20,378 nucleotides of DNA. Source: Chara braunii. Lineage: Eukaryota > Streptophyta > Charophyceae > Charales > Characeae. The position numbers and the translations under genes were made by a program. Positions 1-8,569 of this stretch are shown piece after piece (within the stretch, counting starts at the first letter, position 1; every line of letters starts with the position of its first letter). The stretch lies in the NCBI GenBank assembly GCA_003427395.1, contig BFEA01000077.1, positions 2,013,008-2,033,385 of the forward strand. Reading direction: 5' to 3'. The notes below the pieces were generated by a model. The model saw only the letters and a list, made by a program, of their open reading frames with translations. It searched no databases and had not been told where the DNA came from.

Positions 1-75
<75 letters not shown>
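1..75. repeat. (AG)n microsatellite
   Basis: Uninterrupted AG dinucleotide run starting at the window edge, so its true length is unknown. It abuts an LTR-like fragment; the related LTR at 4574-5871 also carries short (AG/CT)n tracts at the equivalent place, so this may be an expansion of an LTR-internal tract. Confidence 0.97.
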
Positions 76-78
<3 letters not shown>

Positions 79-430
79 TTACGACATTGAGATTTGGTGA
101 CATTGGGATTCAGACTTGACCTTTGGACAGAGACATTGTGCAGGACTATTTTTGGATCAGTATCGACGACATTTTGAGTTGGTGACATCTCTCCCTTCTC
201 CCCCCCTTCGTCTCTTCTCCCTCCTCCTCATCCGTGTATGCCCAGGGCCCGGCGCCTCTTCTCTGTATGTCAGCGCCAGGTCCCCTCGCACACTGTGTGA
301 TGATGATGATGATGTTCAGTCTGTGTCGTGACATTGATTGGGTCTGATTATTGGTATTTCAGTCTTCCGCTGTGCTATCCTTACTGCATCTGTGAGAGGT
401 CGGTTCTTGGTTCTGGTCTGCACGACATTG
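76..430 (+). mobile_element. LTR-derived fragment (R/U5-like), related to the LTR at 4574-5871
   Basis: Read on the + strand, this segment aligns by eye with the reverse complement of about 4700-5065. Shared blocks in order are TTGGTGACATTtGGAT, the C/T-rich stretch with CTTCGTCT, a GGCGC...GCGCCAGG block, a GTGATGATGATGATGT-like block, ACATTGATTGGG and ATTGGTATT. It therefore represents a second, inverted copy of part of the same LTR family. No coding content or LTR ends are visible, and similarity fades after about 430. It lies upstream of the first secure exon of the host gene. Confidence 0.6.
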
Positions 431-675
431 GTATGCAACAGCGGCCGAAGTAACCCCCCCCCTTGTGTAAGCGACTAGAGCTGCAAGGGTGGCTGTATCT
501 GACCCTTATCTGATCCGCTCTTTCTTTTCCTCTTCAACTGCTTCTCATGTACTTTTGGCTTGCTGGTGTGATGAGCAACCGGACTGACACCTCCCAGAAT
601 AGATGGGGCTTTGTTTTGAAAAGAAAAGAAAAAATTATCTGATACAACTAAGACCTCAAGAGGCAACTAACCATT

Positions 676-800
676 TTCACCCGAGTACAACGCCCACACG
701 TCGCCCAGTCATTGTAGCTGTGTCGCGACTGAAAATTGCACGAAGTATGGCCATAACGATTGGGCATTCTATTCGGGAGACGGCGGTAGCAACTTGTTCC
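676..800. repeat. Diverged hairpin element, related to the cluster at 13780-14215
   Basis: Imperfect inverted repeat. The left arm contains TCACCCGAGTACAACGCCCA (680-699) and the right arm, read on the minus strand, TCTCCCGAATAGAATGCCCA. The centre CGACTGAAAATTGCAC parallels TAGACTGAAAGATGCCCC in the 13.8 kb copies, and both copies have GTCATT on the left arm and ATTCGGG on the right. A further half copy with GAGACTGAAAATTGCACC lies at about 855-895. No coding potential is apparent. Confidence 0.5.
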
Positions 801-929
801 AAGATTGACTCAGCTTCTGCTGCATATCTATACTCCCCGTCCACTGGATATAGCCGTATCGAGACTGAAAATTGCACCGATTACGGACATGCGTTTCGAG
901 TCTTTGGACTATGAACTCTGGAGTGGAGT

Positions 930-1007
930 ATTCTCTTTTCGTTGAATGGTGGAAGTGGGTTGAATCGCATCCCTACTCACAGCAGTCTGTGGAGTTTTGC
1001 ATCCGCT
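930..1007 (+). CDS. Tentative upstream exon of the O-fucosyltransferase-like gene
   Basis: An open stretch encodes ILFSLNGGSGLNRIPTHSS, which resembles the glycine/asparagine-rich N-terminal motif (hGGxxNQ) that precedes the segment encoded at 1703-1791 in O-FucT family proteins. It ends at GCT|GTGAGT (1007/1008), a strong 5' splice site in phase 0, matching the phase-0 acceptor at 1702/1703. Against it, joining would place about nine extra residues between the motif and the next conserved block, and the upstream acceptor (AG near 928) lacks a clear pyrimidine tract; an in-frame TGA lies at 912-914. The start coordinate is approximate. Confidence 0.25.
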
Positions 1008-1416
1008 GTGAGTAGATGATTGTCAGCTTGATTCCCTACACGCAAGTTCGCAATAGCGCAGTGGTTCTGTGTTCCTTTCCGATATCAGTCATGGCCCTTA
1101 TGGGGCAACTCTCCATGCTCACCAACAACAGGACTCATCCCGTCATGGCGTATTATTTATGATTGAAAACATCAGTTGGGAATTCTGCAGTCTATGTGCC
1201 CCCTCTTGCTGCTACAAACGCATTCTGCCCATTTACCCCACCAGTACTTAGAGGCCTCCTTTTGTTTTCGCCGAAGCGAATTCCCCTCTTGAGTATCAAA
1301 AGAAAAAACTAACCGACACATTTCCTTTTGTGGCCGCTGCGGCCAGCCATTTTCTTCGCTCCAGTCGGCCGTGCGCCGAAAGTCGGTGTAATTGTTCAGC
1401 CCACGTGCATAGGCCC

Positions 1417-1481
1417 CGAAAGAAGAAGAGGAGGAGGAGGAGGAGGAGGAGAAGAAAGAAGAAGAAGACCAAGAAGGTGTC
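1417..1481. repeat. Purine-rich (GGA)n/(GAA)n microsatellite
   Basis: Compound run of AGG/GGA and GAA/AAG triplets. It creates arginine/lysine-only translations in several frames that should not be taken as proteins. The rest of 1010-1700 shows no gene or repeat that I recognise. Confidence 0.9.
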
Positions 1482-1702
1482 CCTAATGCTTCAGTGTCAT
1501 TGTTCTGGTAGTGGGATTGTCTGCCAGACTTGCAGGTCAAGCAATAGGAGCATGACATCTTGCACTGCTCTGGCATATGATATCCTACATAGAATTGATA
1601 TCCATTGTTCAATAATATCAATATTGATTCATTTACGTCTTGTTCGTTATGATTGTTGTCGATGGCTCTTCATGCTATTGTTTTTCCTTTCGCATGAAAC
1701 AG

Positions 1703-1791
1703 ATAGTAAATGCGGTCCTTGTTGCGCTTCACCTAAATATGACTTTACTTGTGCCATATCTTCAGCGTAATCCCGTTTGGAACGATGCCAG
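1703..1791 (+). CDS. O-fucosyltransferase-like protein, internal exon A (LN.TL.VP motif)
   Basis: Encodes IVNAVLVALHLNMTLLVPYL followed by QRNPVWNDA. This is the pattern of plant O-fucosyltransferase family (PF10250) proteins, where a conserved 'NAV.VA..LN.TLV.P.L....FW.D' segment follows the GDP-sugar-binding glycine motif. The acceptor is a T/C-rich tract ending in AAACAG (1697-1702), phase 0. The donor is CCAG|GTACGTA at 1791/1792, close to consensus, phase 2. Joining to 3760 completes an AG|T serine codon and the frame continues into the next conserved segment. The intron that follows is 1968 bp. These Golgi-type enzymes transfer sugars from GDP/UDP donors to proteins or glycans; the exact acceptor of this member cannot be read from the fragment. 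Confidence 0.75.
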
Positions 1792-2036
1792 GTACGTATG
1801 GAATAGCACACAGTGCATTTCGAGCAATATCAGGATTTCCGGCTTTTCATGATAATTTGAAGTTCATTGTGACGCTTAGCAAGCATTTGACTCTGACTAT
1901 AAAGCCTCCTGAGGAAGGAAACGAAATGACCGTCCTGGTATGGGAGGAGTACTGGGAACTGGGAAAGTCGGGAAAAAAAGCAAGAAGAGTATTGGGTAGT
2001 CCAATGTCTGGCCATGCAAGTTTCAAGTAAAAGCGG

Positions 2037-2067
<31 letters not shown>
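2037..2067. repeat. Poly(A)31
   Basis: Thirty-one A in a row inside the first secure intron of the O-fucosyltransferase-like gene. It might be a retroposon tail, but no retroposed body or target duplication is recognisable next to it, so it is called only as a homopolymer. Confidence 0.9.
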
Positions 2068-2069
<2 letters not shown>

Positions 2070-2307
2070 GAACCAACTATTTATTGCAATCAGTTAATTT
2101 CAGGTTCGCACAAATGAACTTACAGCTCGGAGTGACCGCTATGGATAGCCGGCCCCCAGATTCACAGCTACACATGCTCCCAAGGAGGTAGCCATGGAGG
2201 GGGCAGCAAACAGACAGACACCCTAAGTTAGACACAGGCTTACTGATGGGGGAGGAGAGTAAGAATGAGGCTGAGCATGAGGGCAAGTGAGAGAGAAAGA
2301 TATTGAG

Positions 2308-2366
2308 AGGAGAAGTGGGTGGGAGAGAGGGAGGGAGAGAGGGAGGGAGGGAGGGAGGGAAGGAGG
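2308..2366. repeat. (GGGA)n/(GA)n purine tract
   Basis: Degenerate GGGA/GAGA tract in the same intron. The G-rich strand has enough GGG runs to form a G-quadruplex in principle. The flanks 2070-2300 and 2370-2660 show nothing that I recognise. Confidence 0.85.
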
Positions 2367-2675
2367 CAATAGGAAGAGAGTTGTGCATGACATGACACAT
2401 ACACCACCTGCTGCAAGTGAAACAGTTCCAGCTGATGGCAGAAGAGTGGGGGAGATAATCCCTCTAATGCCTCCATGGTTACATGGCATGGGCATTTTCA
2501 GAACAAGGATTTCTTTTTCTTTTTTGTTGGGGAGGAGGGACGGGGAACAGGGGGAGGGGCAATTAGGGGTGAATGTGGAGAACACTGGACCGCTTCTCAA
2601 TTTGTATGCGTCATCCTTAACGCAGGTGACATGCCAACTAATCTTCTTGTATCGTTCCAATTTTAATGGATGTGC

Positions 2676-2846
2676 CGATTGTCGTTGTTGTTGCTGTTGC
2701 CATCGTTGTCGTTGCCGTTGTCGTTGTTGTCGTTGATGCTGTTGTTGTTGTCATTCTTGATGTTGTTGATGTTCTTAATGTTCTTAATGCCGATGTTGTT
2801 GTCGTTGTTGTGGTTGTTGTCGTCGTTGTCGTCGTTGTGGTTGCAC
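2676..2846. repeat. Degenerate (GTT/GTC)n trinucleotide array
   Basis: About 170 bp of interrupted GTT, GTC and GAT triplets, giving valine-, cysteine- or leucine-only translations on one strand and asparagine/aspartate-rich ones on the other. This is simple-sequence DNA within the intron, not a gene. The following 2850-3115 is AT-rich with loosely repeated TCCTGAAAT-type words and no clear feature. Confidence 0.85.
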
Positions 2847-3118
2847 AAGCGGTTAACGGGGACCCCCACTTTTCGGCCCTGAGTAACCATGAATGATCCT
2901 GAAATTAGGGTTTCGGGGTGAAATTTTGTGTTTTTTTGGAATTTTGTTTTTGGCTGTTTTTGTTTTTGGACAAGCTTGCTGTGTGCCAAATTTGGTGTCA
3001 TTAGGGTTATTAGAATTTGTGCTGTTGATCATCCTGAAAATCCTGAAATCTCGATGAATTTTTTTTTGGCAAAATGCCTGAAAATGCACTTTTGAGGTGC
3101 TGTTTTATGTGTTTGTAA

Positions 3119-3400
3119 TTTTTTTTTTTTTCGTTTTTTTTTATAAGCCGTTGTTGTCCTTGTTGTCCTTGTTGTCGTTGTTGTTGCTGCTGTTGTTGCT
3201 GCTGTTGTTGATCTGGTTGTTGTCGTTCGTGTTGTCATTCTTCTTCTTCTTCTTCTTCTTCTTCTTCTTCTTCTTGTCGTTTTCACCATTGTTGTTGTTA
3301 TCGTCATTGTCGACGACCTTGTCGTTGTTGTTGTCGCTGTTGTCATCGTAGTTGTTGTCGTTGTTGCCGATGTCGTGGTGGTAGTGGATGTGATTCCTGC
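3119..3400. repeat. Poly(T) runs with (GTT)n and (TTC)n arrays
   Basis: T runs at about 3119-3142, then degenerate GTT/GTC triplets, a clean (TTC)n block at about 3239-3274, then more GTT/GTC triplets to about 3380. With 2676-2846 this makes most of the intron a patchwork of expanding triplets. Confidence 0.85.
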
Positions 3401-3405
3401 CTGTT

Positions 3406-3616
3406 ATCTTAGCTTCGTTCATCAAATCTCTATCAACCACTCAGACGAAAAGTTCATCGAATCTCTATCAACCACTCGACGAAAAGTTCATCGAATCTCT
3501 ATCAACCACTCGGCGAAAGTTCATCGAATCTCTATCTTAGCTTCGTTCATCGAATCTCTATCTTAGCTTCGTTCATCGAATCTCTATCTTAGCTTCGTTC
3601 ATCGAATCTCTATCTT
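3406..3616. repeat. Compound tandem array with 33-35-bp and 26-bp units sharing a core
   Basis: Seven copies of the core TTCATCRAATCTCTAT start at 3418, 3453, 3487, 3520, 3546, 3572 and 3598, giving spacings of 35, 34, 33, 26, 26 and 26 bp. The first three spacers read CAACCACTCGACGAAAAG-like; the last three read CTTAGCTTCG. Two different spacer types on one core, plus a CTTAGCTTCG block preceding the first core, suggest unequal exchange or replication slippage in two phases. It ends 144 bp before the next exon. Confidence 0.92.
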
Positions 3617-3759
3617 ACACTTCTATGTGTGTTTGCACTTTTTAAGCGTACAATATATAAGCCAACCTTTTTTCCATCTTGTCTTCTCCCCCTCCATATT
3701 TTAAGTCCATTTATGGATATCTTTATTTGTGTCTTTTGGCCTCGGATGAAGTGTAACAG

Positions 3760-3903
3760 TACGTTCGGCGAAATTTTCAACTTGGACAAGTTCATCCGCA
3801 GCCTTAGAGGAACAGTCCGGATCAAAAGCCATGTTCCAGCCAAAGCATTGATTCCAGAAGTTATGTATTTCACAAGCGTTCCTGCAGCGGTCAACTTCTC
3901 CTG
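3760..3903 (+). CDS. O-fucosyltransferase-like protein, internal exon B (IFDxxxFI motif)
   Basis: Encodes, after the split serine, TFGEIFNLDKFIRSLRGTVR and then IKSHVP...NFSW. This corresponds to the family segment 'F.DIFDvdhFI..L...VrIv..lP' that follows exon A, here with IFN in place of the usual IFD. The acceptor is GTGTAACAG|T (3759/3760), with a moderate upstream T-rich tract. The donor CTG|GTAAAGT (3903/3904) is strong and leaves TG of a codon in phase 2. The next exon begins with G, giving TGG, so the W-Y pair matches the 'WS...YY' region of family members. The following intron is 6270 bp and holds two LTR elements and a foldback element. Confidence 0.75.
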
Positions 3904-4573
3904 GTAAAGTTCTGATATGTTTTTTGAACTTTTTCCTTCTTGAACTTTTTCCTTCTCAAGCTCTCACAGTTAAAGAGTGTATTATTGTATTCTCAGTGTT
4001 GTGATGACCCGACCAAACACGGACTGAGACACACAGCTGATTTCTGAGTTTTGCTCACGGACTGAATGCCTCGCTGAGTTTCCCGCTTGCCACTAAGTTC
4101 TGCATGTCTGTGTGTGTGTGCATGCTTGCTGGTCTGCATGTCTGTCTGAGTGCTGGTTGGCTTGAGTGTGTGTGTGACCCGCAAGGGTACTCATCCGTTC
4201 GTTGGGCCCTCAGGGCCAGTACTTACCTGTGGCCGTGACATTGAGGGATTGCAGGGGGGGGGGAACACTCAACTAGCAGGTAGGCCGGTACCGCACCCTG
4301 AAGAGGTAGATGTGCGGGTACTGGAGGCCAAGCAGAAGAAGACAAAAGTGGCATTTTGAGAGGCCCAGTAGTTGTAGGCTAGATCTAGGCAGGTACCAGT
4401 CCAACCAGTCTGAGTCTAGGGCCTGTACGGACAATATCCGAGTCTGCAATGATGATTCCCTCCGAAAAGGGAGGAGGTACCGGTTGCTGGGAAGGCCGAG
4501 CGGCCTGGAAGTCACCGCCCAAGAGGCAAGCATGCCGCTATATCTCCAGGCCGGGCGAAGAGCCCAGCCTCAT
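3904..4573. other. Intron sequence without a recognisable gene
   Basis: Contains short GT-rich stretches (about 4107-4122 and 4167-4178) and a G-run at 4253-4262. The stretch from about 4190 to 4573 is GC-richer with many GGTACC/CAGGCC words and may be a further old repeat fragment, but I cannot assign it to a family. Confidence 0.5.
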
Positions 4574-5480
4574 TGTTGTAATAACTGAGGATCCGCAATG
4601 TGATAAAAAGGACTGAATGGACAATGCAGTGCAAGTGAAATCTCAACAAGCAGTGTACATTCTGATACATACAAAAATGGTGCTTTATAGCGCAGGAAAA
4701 GTCTTAGATACAAGTCCTGACCTGACCGGGACTGACCTCTATCACGTAGTGCAAGACAGCGCAGCAGAGTGCTAGAATACCAATGACTAGCCCAATCAAT
4801 GTTGCAACGCAGACCAAACATACATCATCCTCATCACAAGGTGTGAAGGGGGCCTGGCGCTACTTACACGAAGAATGCGCCAGGTCCAGATCATGCACAG
4901 ACGAAGAGGAGGGGAACAGACGAAGAAGAGGGGGAGAGATGGGAATGTCGTCAACACCAAGTCTTTTGTTACAAGTCCCAAATAATCCCTCGTCAAAATG
5001 TCTGAAGCCCAATGTCGAGTCTGGATCCAAATGTCACCAACCCCGCTCTCTCATAGTCTGCTGATGCAGTGAAGTCAGGTAGCGAGAGGGTGAGAGGGAG
5101 ATGGTGGACTGAGAAGAGGAAGAAGAGGAACTCTCTCTCTCATGTGCCAGGTACTAACCTGTGAAGATGGCGCTGTGCTGCAGGTGCCTCGAAGGCGAAG
5201 CTGGAGCTATGGCGCTACAGGTAAGTATCCCTGGCCTCTGCCCAATCTCTCTCTCTCTCTAGTACTACTCTAGCTCCTAAGAGCGCCCAGCGCTGAAGAC
5301 TACTGCTAACGCTACTAGCGCCCAGCGCTGAAGACTACTGCTAGCGCCACTACTACTCCTGCGGCCCTCCTCCAGAGTGCTGCTGCCGAATCCTGAAGAC
5401 TACCTCCTGCCTCCTGAACTGCACGTGAAGTGCCTGGGAAGTACCTAGGAACTACCTGCAGCCTGCAGGGCGGGCCAGTC

Positions 5481-5488
5481 CTATATAG
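5481..5488 (-). promoter_or_regulatory. LTR TATA box
   Basis: CTATATAG sits in the minus-oriented LTR about 385 bp from its start, a normal U3 position, and is followed by GGACTGGCCCGCC on the minus strand. It is the likely core promoter of the element. Confidence 0.55.
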
Positions 5489-5713
5489 TGCTGGCCCGTC
5501 CAGGAGGCTGCTCTTGCCAATGCCAAAACGTGCCAGACCCTGGGGTTGAAGCTCAACCAAGGGTTGTCTTGAAAACAGGCCCAAAATGGCCTGTGCTAAA
5601 ACCCTGGTTTGGTACCTGAGTTTCGGGGCAGGTCGATCTTATGAGGGCCTGAAAATGGCCCTCAGTTTCAGGCTGAAAAGGCTCAGGGCCGGAAAGGCCC
5701 TGATTTAGGCGGA

Positions 5714-5806
5714 AACAACACAGGGCCTGTAGGCCCTTGTTTTTAGGCTTTCAGGCTGAAACGGCACAGGGCCTGTAGGCCCTTGTTTTCAGGCTTTCGG
5801 CCTGAA
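5714..5806 (-). repeat. Two 46-bp direct repeats in LTR U3, each with a palindrome
   Basis: Copies at 5714-5760 and 5761-5806 share CACAGGGCCTGTAGGCCC and a TTGTTTTYAGGCTTTC block. Each copy contains AGGGCCTGTAGGCCCT, with perfect 7-bp arms. Related GGCCTGAAAATGGCC words continue on both sides (5641-5670, 5815-5834). Repeated dyads in U3 are commonly enhancer-like; that role is inferred here. Confidence 0.75.
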
Positions 5807-5871
5807 AACAGCACGGGCCTGAAAATGGCCCGTGCACGGCGTGCAGCCTGTTGCAGGTGCAGCATGTAACA

Positions 5872-5886
5872 CCCCCTCCTCCTTAT
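5872..5886 (-). other. Polypurine tract of the gypsy element
   Basis: On the minus strand it reads ATAAGGAGGAGGGGG directly before the LTR's TGTTACA. This is the standard plus-strand priming site next to a 3' LTR, and it fixes the LTR start. Confidence 0.75.
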
Positions 5887-6287
5887 GAAGTCAAGCCCGG
5901 TCGAGGGCGAAACTGACGATCCGAAGGTGGAACCTGGACGCGGGTGCGACATGGAGCCGAAGATACCGGCTTGCCTTGCACCTTGAGTTCGTAGCGTGCG
6001 AGAACATCCGGAGCTGTTGCTTGGAGTTCCGCATGGATCAACCAACGGTCAGCTTTGTGAGTGCAGTACGCAAAGTGTACTAAGTATTCGGTTGGCCTGT
6101 TGCCGTACCGTAGCTGGGAGATGATGTTGCCGACCTTTTGAAAACCGTCCATAGAGGGTGGGTCTTGCGATCGTCGTCCGGGAAAACCGTCATGTTCCGC
6201 CGGCGTGTAAAGGGTCAACTTGGAGCAATGAAAGACCGGGTAGACGGGCAAGTGGGCGGGCACCTGAATGGTGAAAGGTGGTCCTCG
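5883..6287 (-). pseudogene. Ty3/gypsy polyprotein tail: integrase C-terminus plus chromodomain (fragment)
   Basis: An open minus-strand frame, bounded upstream by TGA (6288-6290), reads PFTIQVPAHLPVYPVFHCSK near its start. This is the conserved 'hP.hLPihPVFHvSkLk.Y' junction after the integrase core. About 35 residues later, GNIISQLRYGNRPTEYLVHF and the following residues up to VLARYE match a chromodomain of the chromovirus type ('..IL..R......EYLVkW.Gy...W.....L......L..Y'). The usual W of 'YLVkW' is F here. The frame ends next to the polypurine tract, as expected for the 3' end of pol. Everything upstream (protease, RT, RNase H, integrase core) is missing, so the element is dead. In intact chromoviruses the chromodomain directs integration to marked heterochromatin. 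Confidence 0.75.
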
Positions 6288-6300
6288 TCAGGAACCTCCC

Positions 6301-7532
6301 TGTCACTCATAAGCCACAGCACTATACACAGTCTGCACTAGGACACACTCAATGCCTACCACAGCGTAGTGCACAAACTGATTTAAAATAAATAAAATAA
6401 TTAATCGGTGACTATGTCATAGTCTACACATTCGGGTCCAACAGGTAAGTCCAGATTCCTACAAACGAAACTATTTTTAATTAGTCCACAAACACAAAGC
6501 AGATCTCTACCTATTGCTGTCTGTCAGATGTCAATGGTTGTACATCTTAACTAATCAAAATAAAAATAGAACCATTTGCATGGCTGTTTGCAGCGTGGAA
6601 TCTTTCCCAAACTGATCACCTGGAACCTACCCCTCCCTCAGTTCTTCTTTATTGTCTCTTGACGTCAGCGTTCCTGAGCATCCGGATAGCGTGTGTGTCT
6701 ACAGGTGTGCACACAGCCCACCCCTGTGCCCCAAGTGTATGCTGAGCTGGCCAGCCCTGCACAATGTTTACCCTCGCGTGCAGCGAGCCTTACACGGACA
6801 ACCTGGCTGATCAAGAGGCGTTTAAGGACGGGCCCGGAAGTCCTCAGGAATTATTTAACGTCGCAGACAGGACGACGATCACAGCCAGTTGAACCATTGG
6901 TGCTTATTTATAGACGCCCGGTACTCGTGTCCCCTGTGGGGCTGGCCTGCCCCTCATAACCCATCTATCAGCGCAGCAGGCAGACAAAGGACAAAGCAGC
7001 AAAGCATGCGTGCTCTACTCCCGGTGACCGTGACCCAGTGCTTCGTCCAGGGCCCTTCAGATAGCTCCGCCCTCTCCTTTCAGATGCTCCACGTGAACAA
7101 TGCCAACTGTCAAGGTTGAGCACACTCGACTCCTCACATGAGAGGACTCTCAAGACAGAACACACATCCTCACGATAAGAAGTGTCGAAGAGGGTAGATA
7201 AGGTTACGAGCAACATACCTCAAAATAGCTGCCCCCAACCACAGATATTCTCACCAGTTGACCTGATGCCGATTGTGATGACCAATCGCTGCTCCGGCAC
7301 AACCAGCATTGCACCGCCGTTCCACCTCAGCATCAATCGCACATCAGATAGTTCTCATCACACTGCGAACACCCAATAATCACCACGTAGCCTTCCTGGC
7401 GATACCCCTCTCCACCTGAGTCACCTGCTTGCCTCCGCCCTCCTCACAACACACCTCCCACGGCCGCTCACCCAGCAGACCGCGTGCATTTACCGTATAG
7501 GCAGAAGACAAGCGCCAGATTAGCGCACCGTA
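6301..7532. other. Intronic region without a clear gene; partly LTR-element leader
   Basis: The sequence changes character at about 6300 (CTCCC|TGTCACTC), where the gypsy integrase frame is lost, suggesting an insertion or deletion junction. A TATA-like TTATTTATAGA lies at 6905-6915 on the + strand. From 7532 downward on the minus strand this should be the untranslated leader of the LTR element at 7553-8490, but no gag frame follows, so that element is truncated. Confidence 0.4.
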
Positions 7533-7549
7533 CCACAGCTCCGATACCA
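7533..7549 (-). other. Primer-binding site, initiator tRNA-Met type
   Basis: On the minus strand TGGTATCGGAGCTGTGG begins three bases after the LTR end (TTGCA at 7553-7557). Plant LTR elements typically have TGGTATCAGAGC here, complementary to the 3' end of initiator tRNA-Met; this copy differs by A to G at the eighth base. It identifies 7553-8490 as a 5' LTR. Confidence 0.7.
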
Positions 7550-7552
7550 AAT

Positions 7553-8490
7553 TGCAAGGAAAATGAGTGATAGCAAACTCCAGAAACCAAGCAGCATCAT
7601 ACACATGAATCCAGATAGTTGTGACCTCGAACCAAAAACAGAATTGCAACACGAGTTCCACCAAATAAGAGCACAGCAAAAGCTCATAAGTGACAATGTT
7701 GGAATTGTCTCATCATCATCAACAAAGAACCAATGTCAACTTGCTATCTGGCGCTCTGCGCCCAGACTACAAATGGCAGATCCTATCTAGCCTATCTACA
7801 ATGCCGCTGGTGACGTCAACAGCTCCCCGAAGTACGAGCAGATCTCGGCCAATGCCGTTCGCCTCAAGCACCAGGTATGTCTCTCGCATCACTCACAACC
7901 TCGATCCCCCACTCACAGATGCCACTTGCACCCAAGGACCACCATGCGCCCCATCAAGCATAGTGCAGCGCAGCTCGGCTACGACTGCCTGCTCATCCAG
8001 CTCGCCCGTGAGCGTGTGGGCCTGGCCAGCGATTAGCGCAGCAGCGCTTGCGCAGCATGCAGCCAGTGCCCGAATGCCATATGCGGGGGCAGGCACTTTC
8101 CTAAATGGAAGTGGCCTGCCTGCTGCGTGTGCCCCGGCTGTGCTGGGCCCCTGCCCAGAAGCTTCCGGTAGGCCCCTAGAGGCTGAGCCTCGGTCCAAAC
8201 GAATCAGGCCCAGGGCCTGTGACGGTTGCCTGTGTCCAACTGCCCGCAGCCTGTGTTCGGCCCATGTTCTGTATCTGGCCCAGGGCCTGCCTCGGTTACG
8301 TATGAAAAAGGCAGCCAGCGCCTGGGCACTCTCAACCAACTGGCGCTGCGCAACTGCCTGAATTTCCCCAGCTGCATGGTGGCCGAAAAATAGGCCTCTT
8401 GGCCTTGGTCGAGCCTGCCTTCACTTAGGGCGGCCAACAGTGCTGCTTACAGGGCCCAAAGGGGCTCGTCGGGGCCTTATGCCTCGCACA
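7553..8490 (-). mobile_element. 5' LTR of a truncated LTR retrotransposon, minus orientation
   Basis: About 938 bp with termini TGTGCGAGG... and ...TTCCTTGCA on the minus strand, followed by a PBS. The same family occurs inverted as the solo LTR 14428-15480. Shared blocks in order are the start TGTG.GAGG, CGCCCTAAGTGAAGGC (8417-8432 here, 14506-14521 there), GCCAGTTGGTTG, ACCTGGTG, GTAGATAGG, TGGATTCATGT-like, and the end TTCCTTGCA. The GC-rich middle contains many GGCCCAGGGCC-type words and gives long spurious translations. No coding internal region is attached. Confidence 0.75.
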
Positions 8491-8569
8491 ATCTTTGCTT
8501 CATGAAAAATAATAATAAAATAAAATATCGTCAATGATCAATCTGATTGATCCCAGTTTCTCTACAAAT

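Larger units (their letters stand above)
4574..5871 (-). mobile_element. 3' LTR of a truncated Ty3/gypsy element
   Basis: Read on the minus strand the LTR starts TGTTACATGCTGC at 5871, immediately after a purine tract (5872-5886) and the integrase tail (5883-6287). I place its end at TTATTACAACA (4574), giving TGTT...AACA termini and about 1.3 kb, typical of plant gypsy LTRs. Inside lie 46-bp U3 repeats (5714-5806) and a TATA box (CTATATAG, 5481-5488), so U3 is about 5871-5490 and R/U5 follows. A fragment at 76-430 is a second copy of the R/U5 part. The lower boundary is less certain than the upper one. No 5' LTR is present, so no target duplication can be tested. Confidence 0.7.

Noticed and set aside
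1330-1770. 146-residue open frame with a long arginine/lysine block
   Set aside because: The basic block is a GGA/GAA microsatellite translation, and the 3' part overlaps the real exon at 1703-1791 in another frame.
2663-3440. Asparagine/aspartate- or leucine/valine-rich frames
   Set aside because: Translations of degenerate GTT/GTC/TTC repeats; the same DNA is open in several frames on both strands.
3406-3616. CRISPR-like appearance of regularly spaced repeats
   Set aside because: Both core and spacers repeat, there are no unique spacers, and the context is a eukaryotic intron.
7690-8361. Open frames of 223 (+) and 148 (-) residues in GC-rich DNA
   Set aside because: They lie entirely within a non-coding LTR; the low stop density is explained by high GC, and no motif is recognisable.
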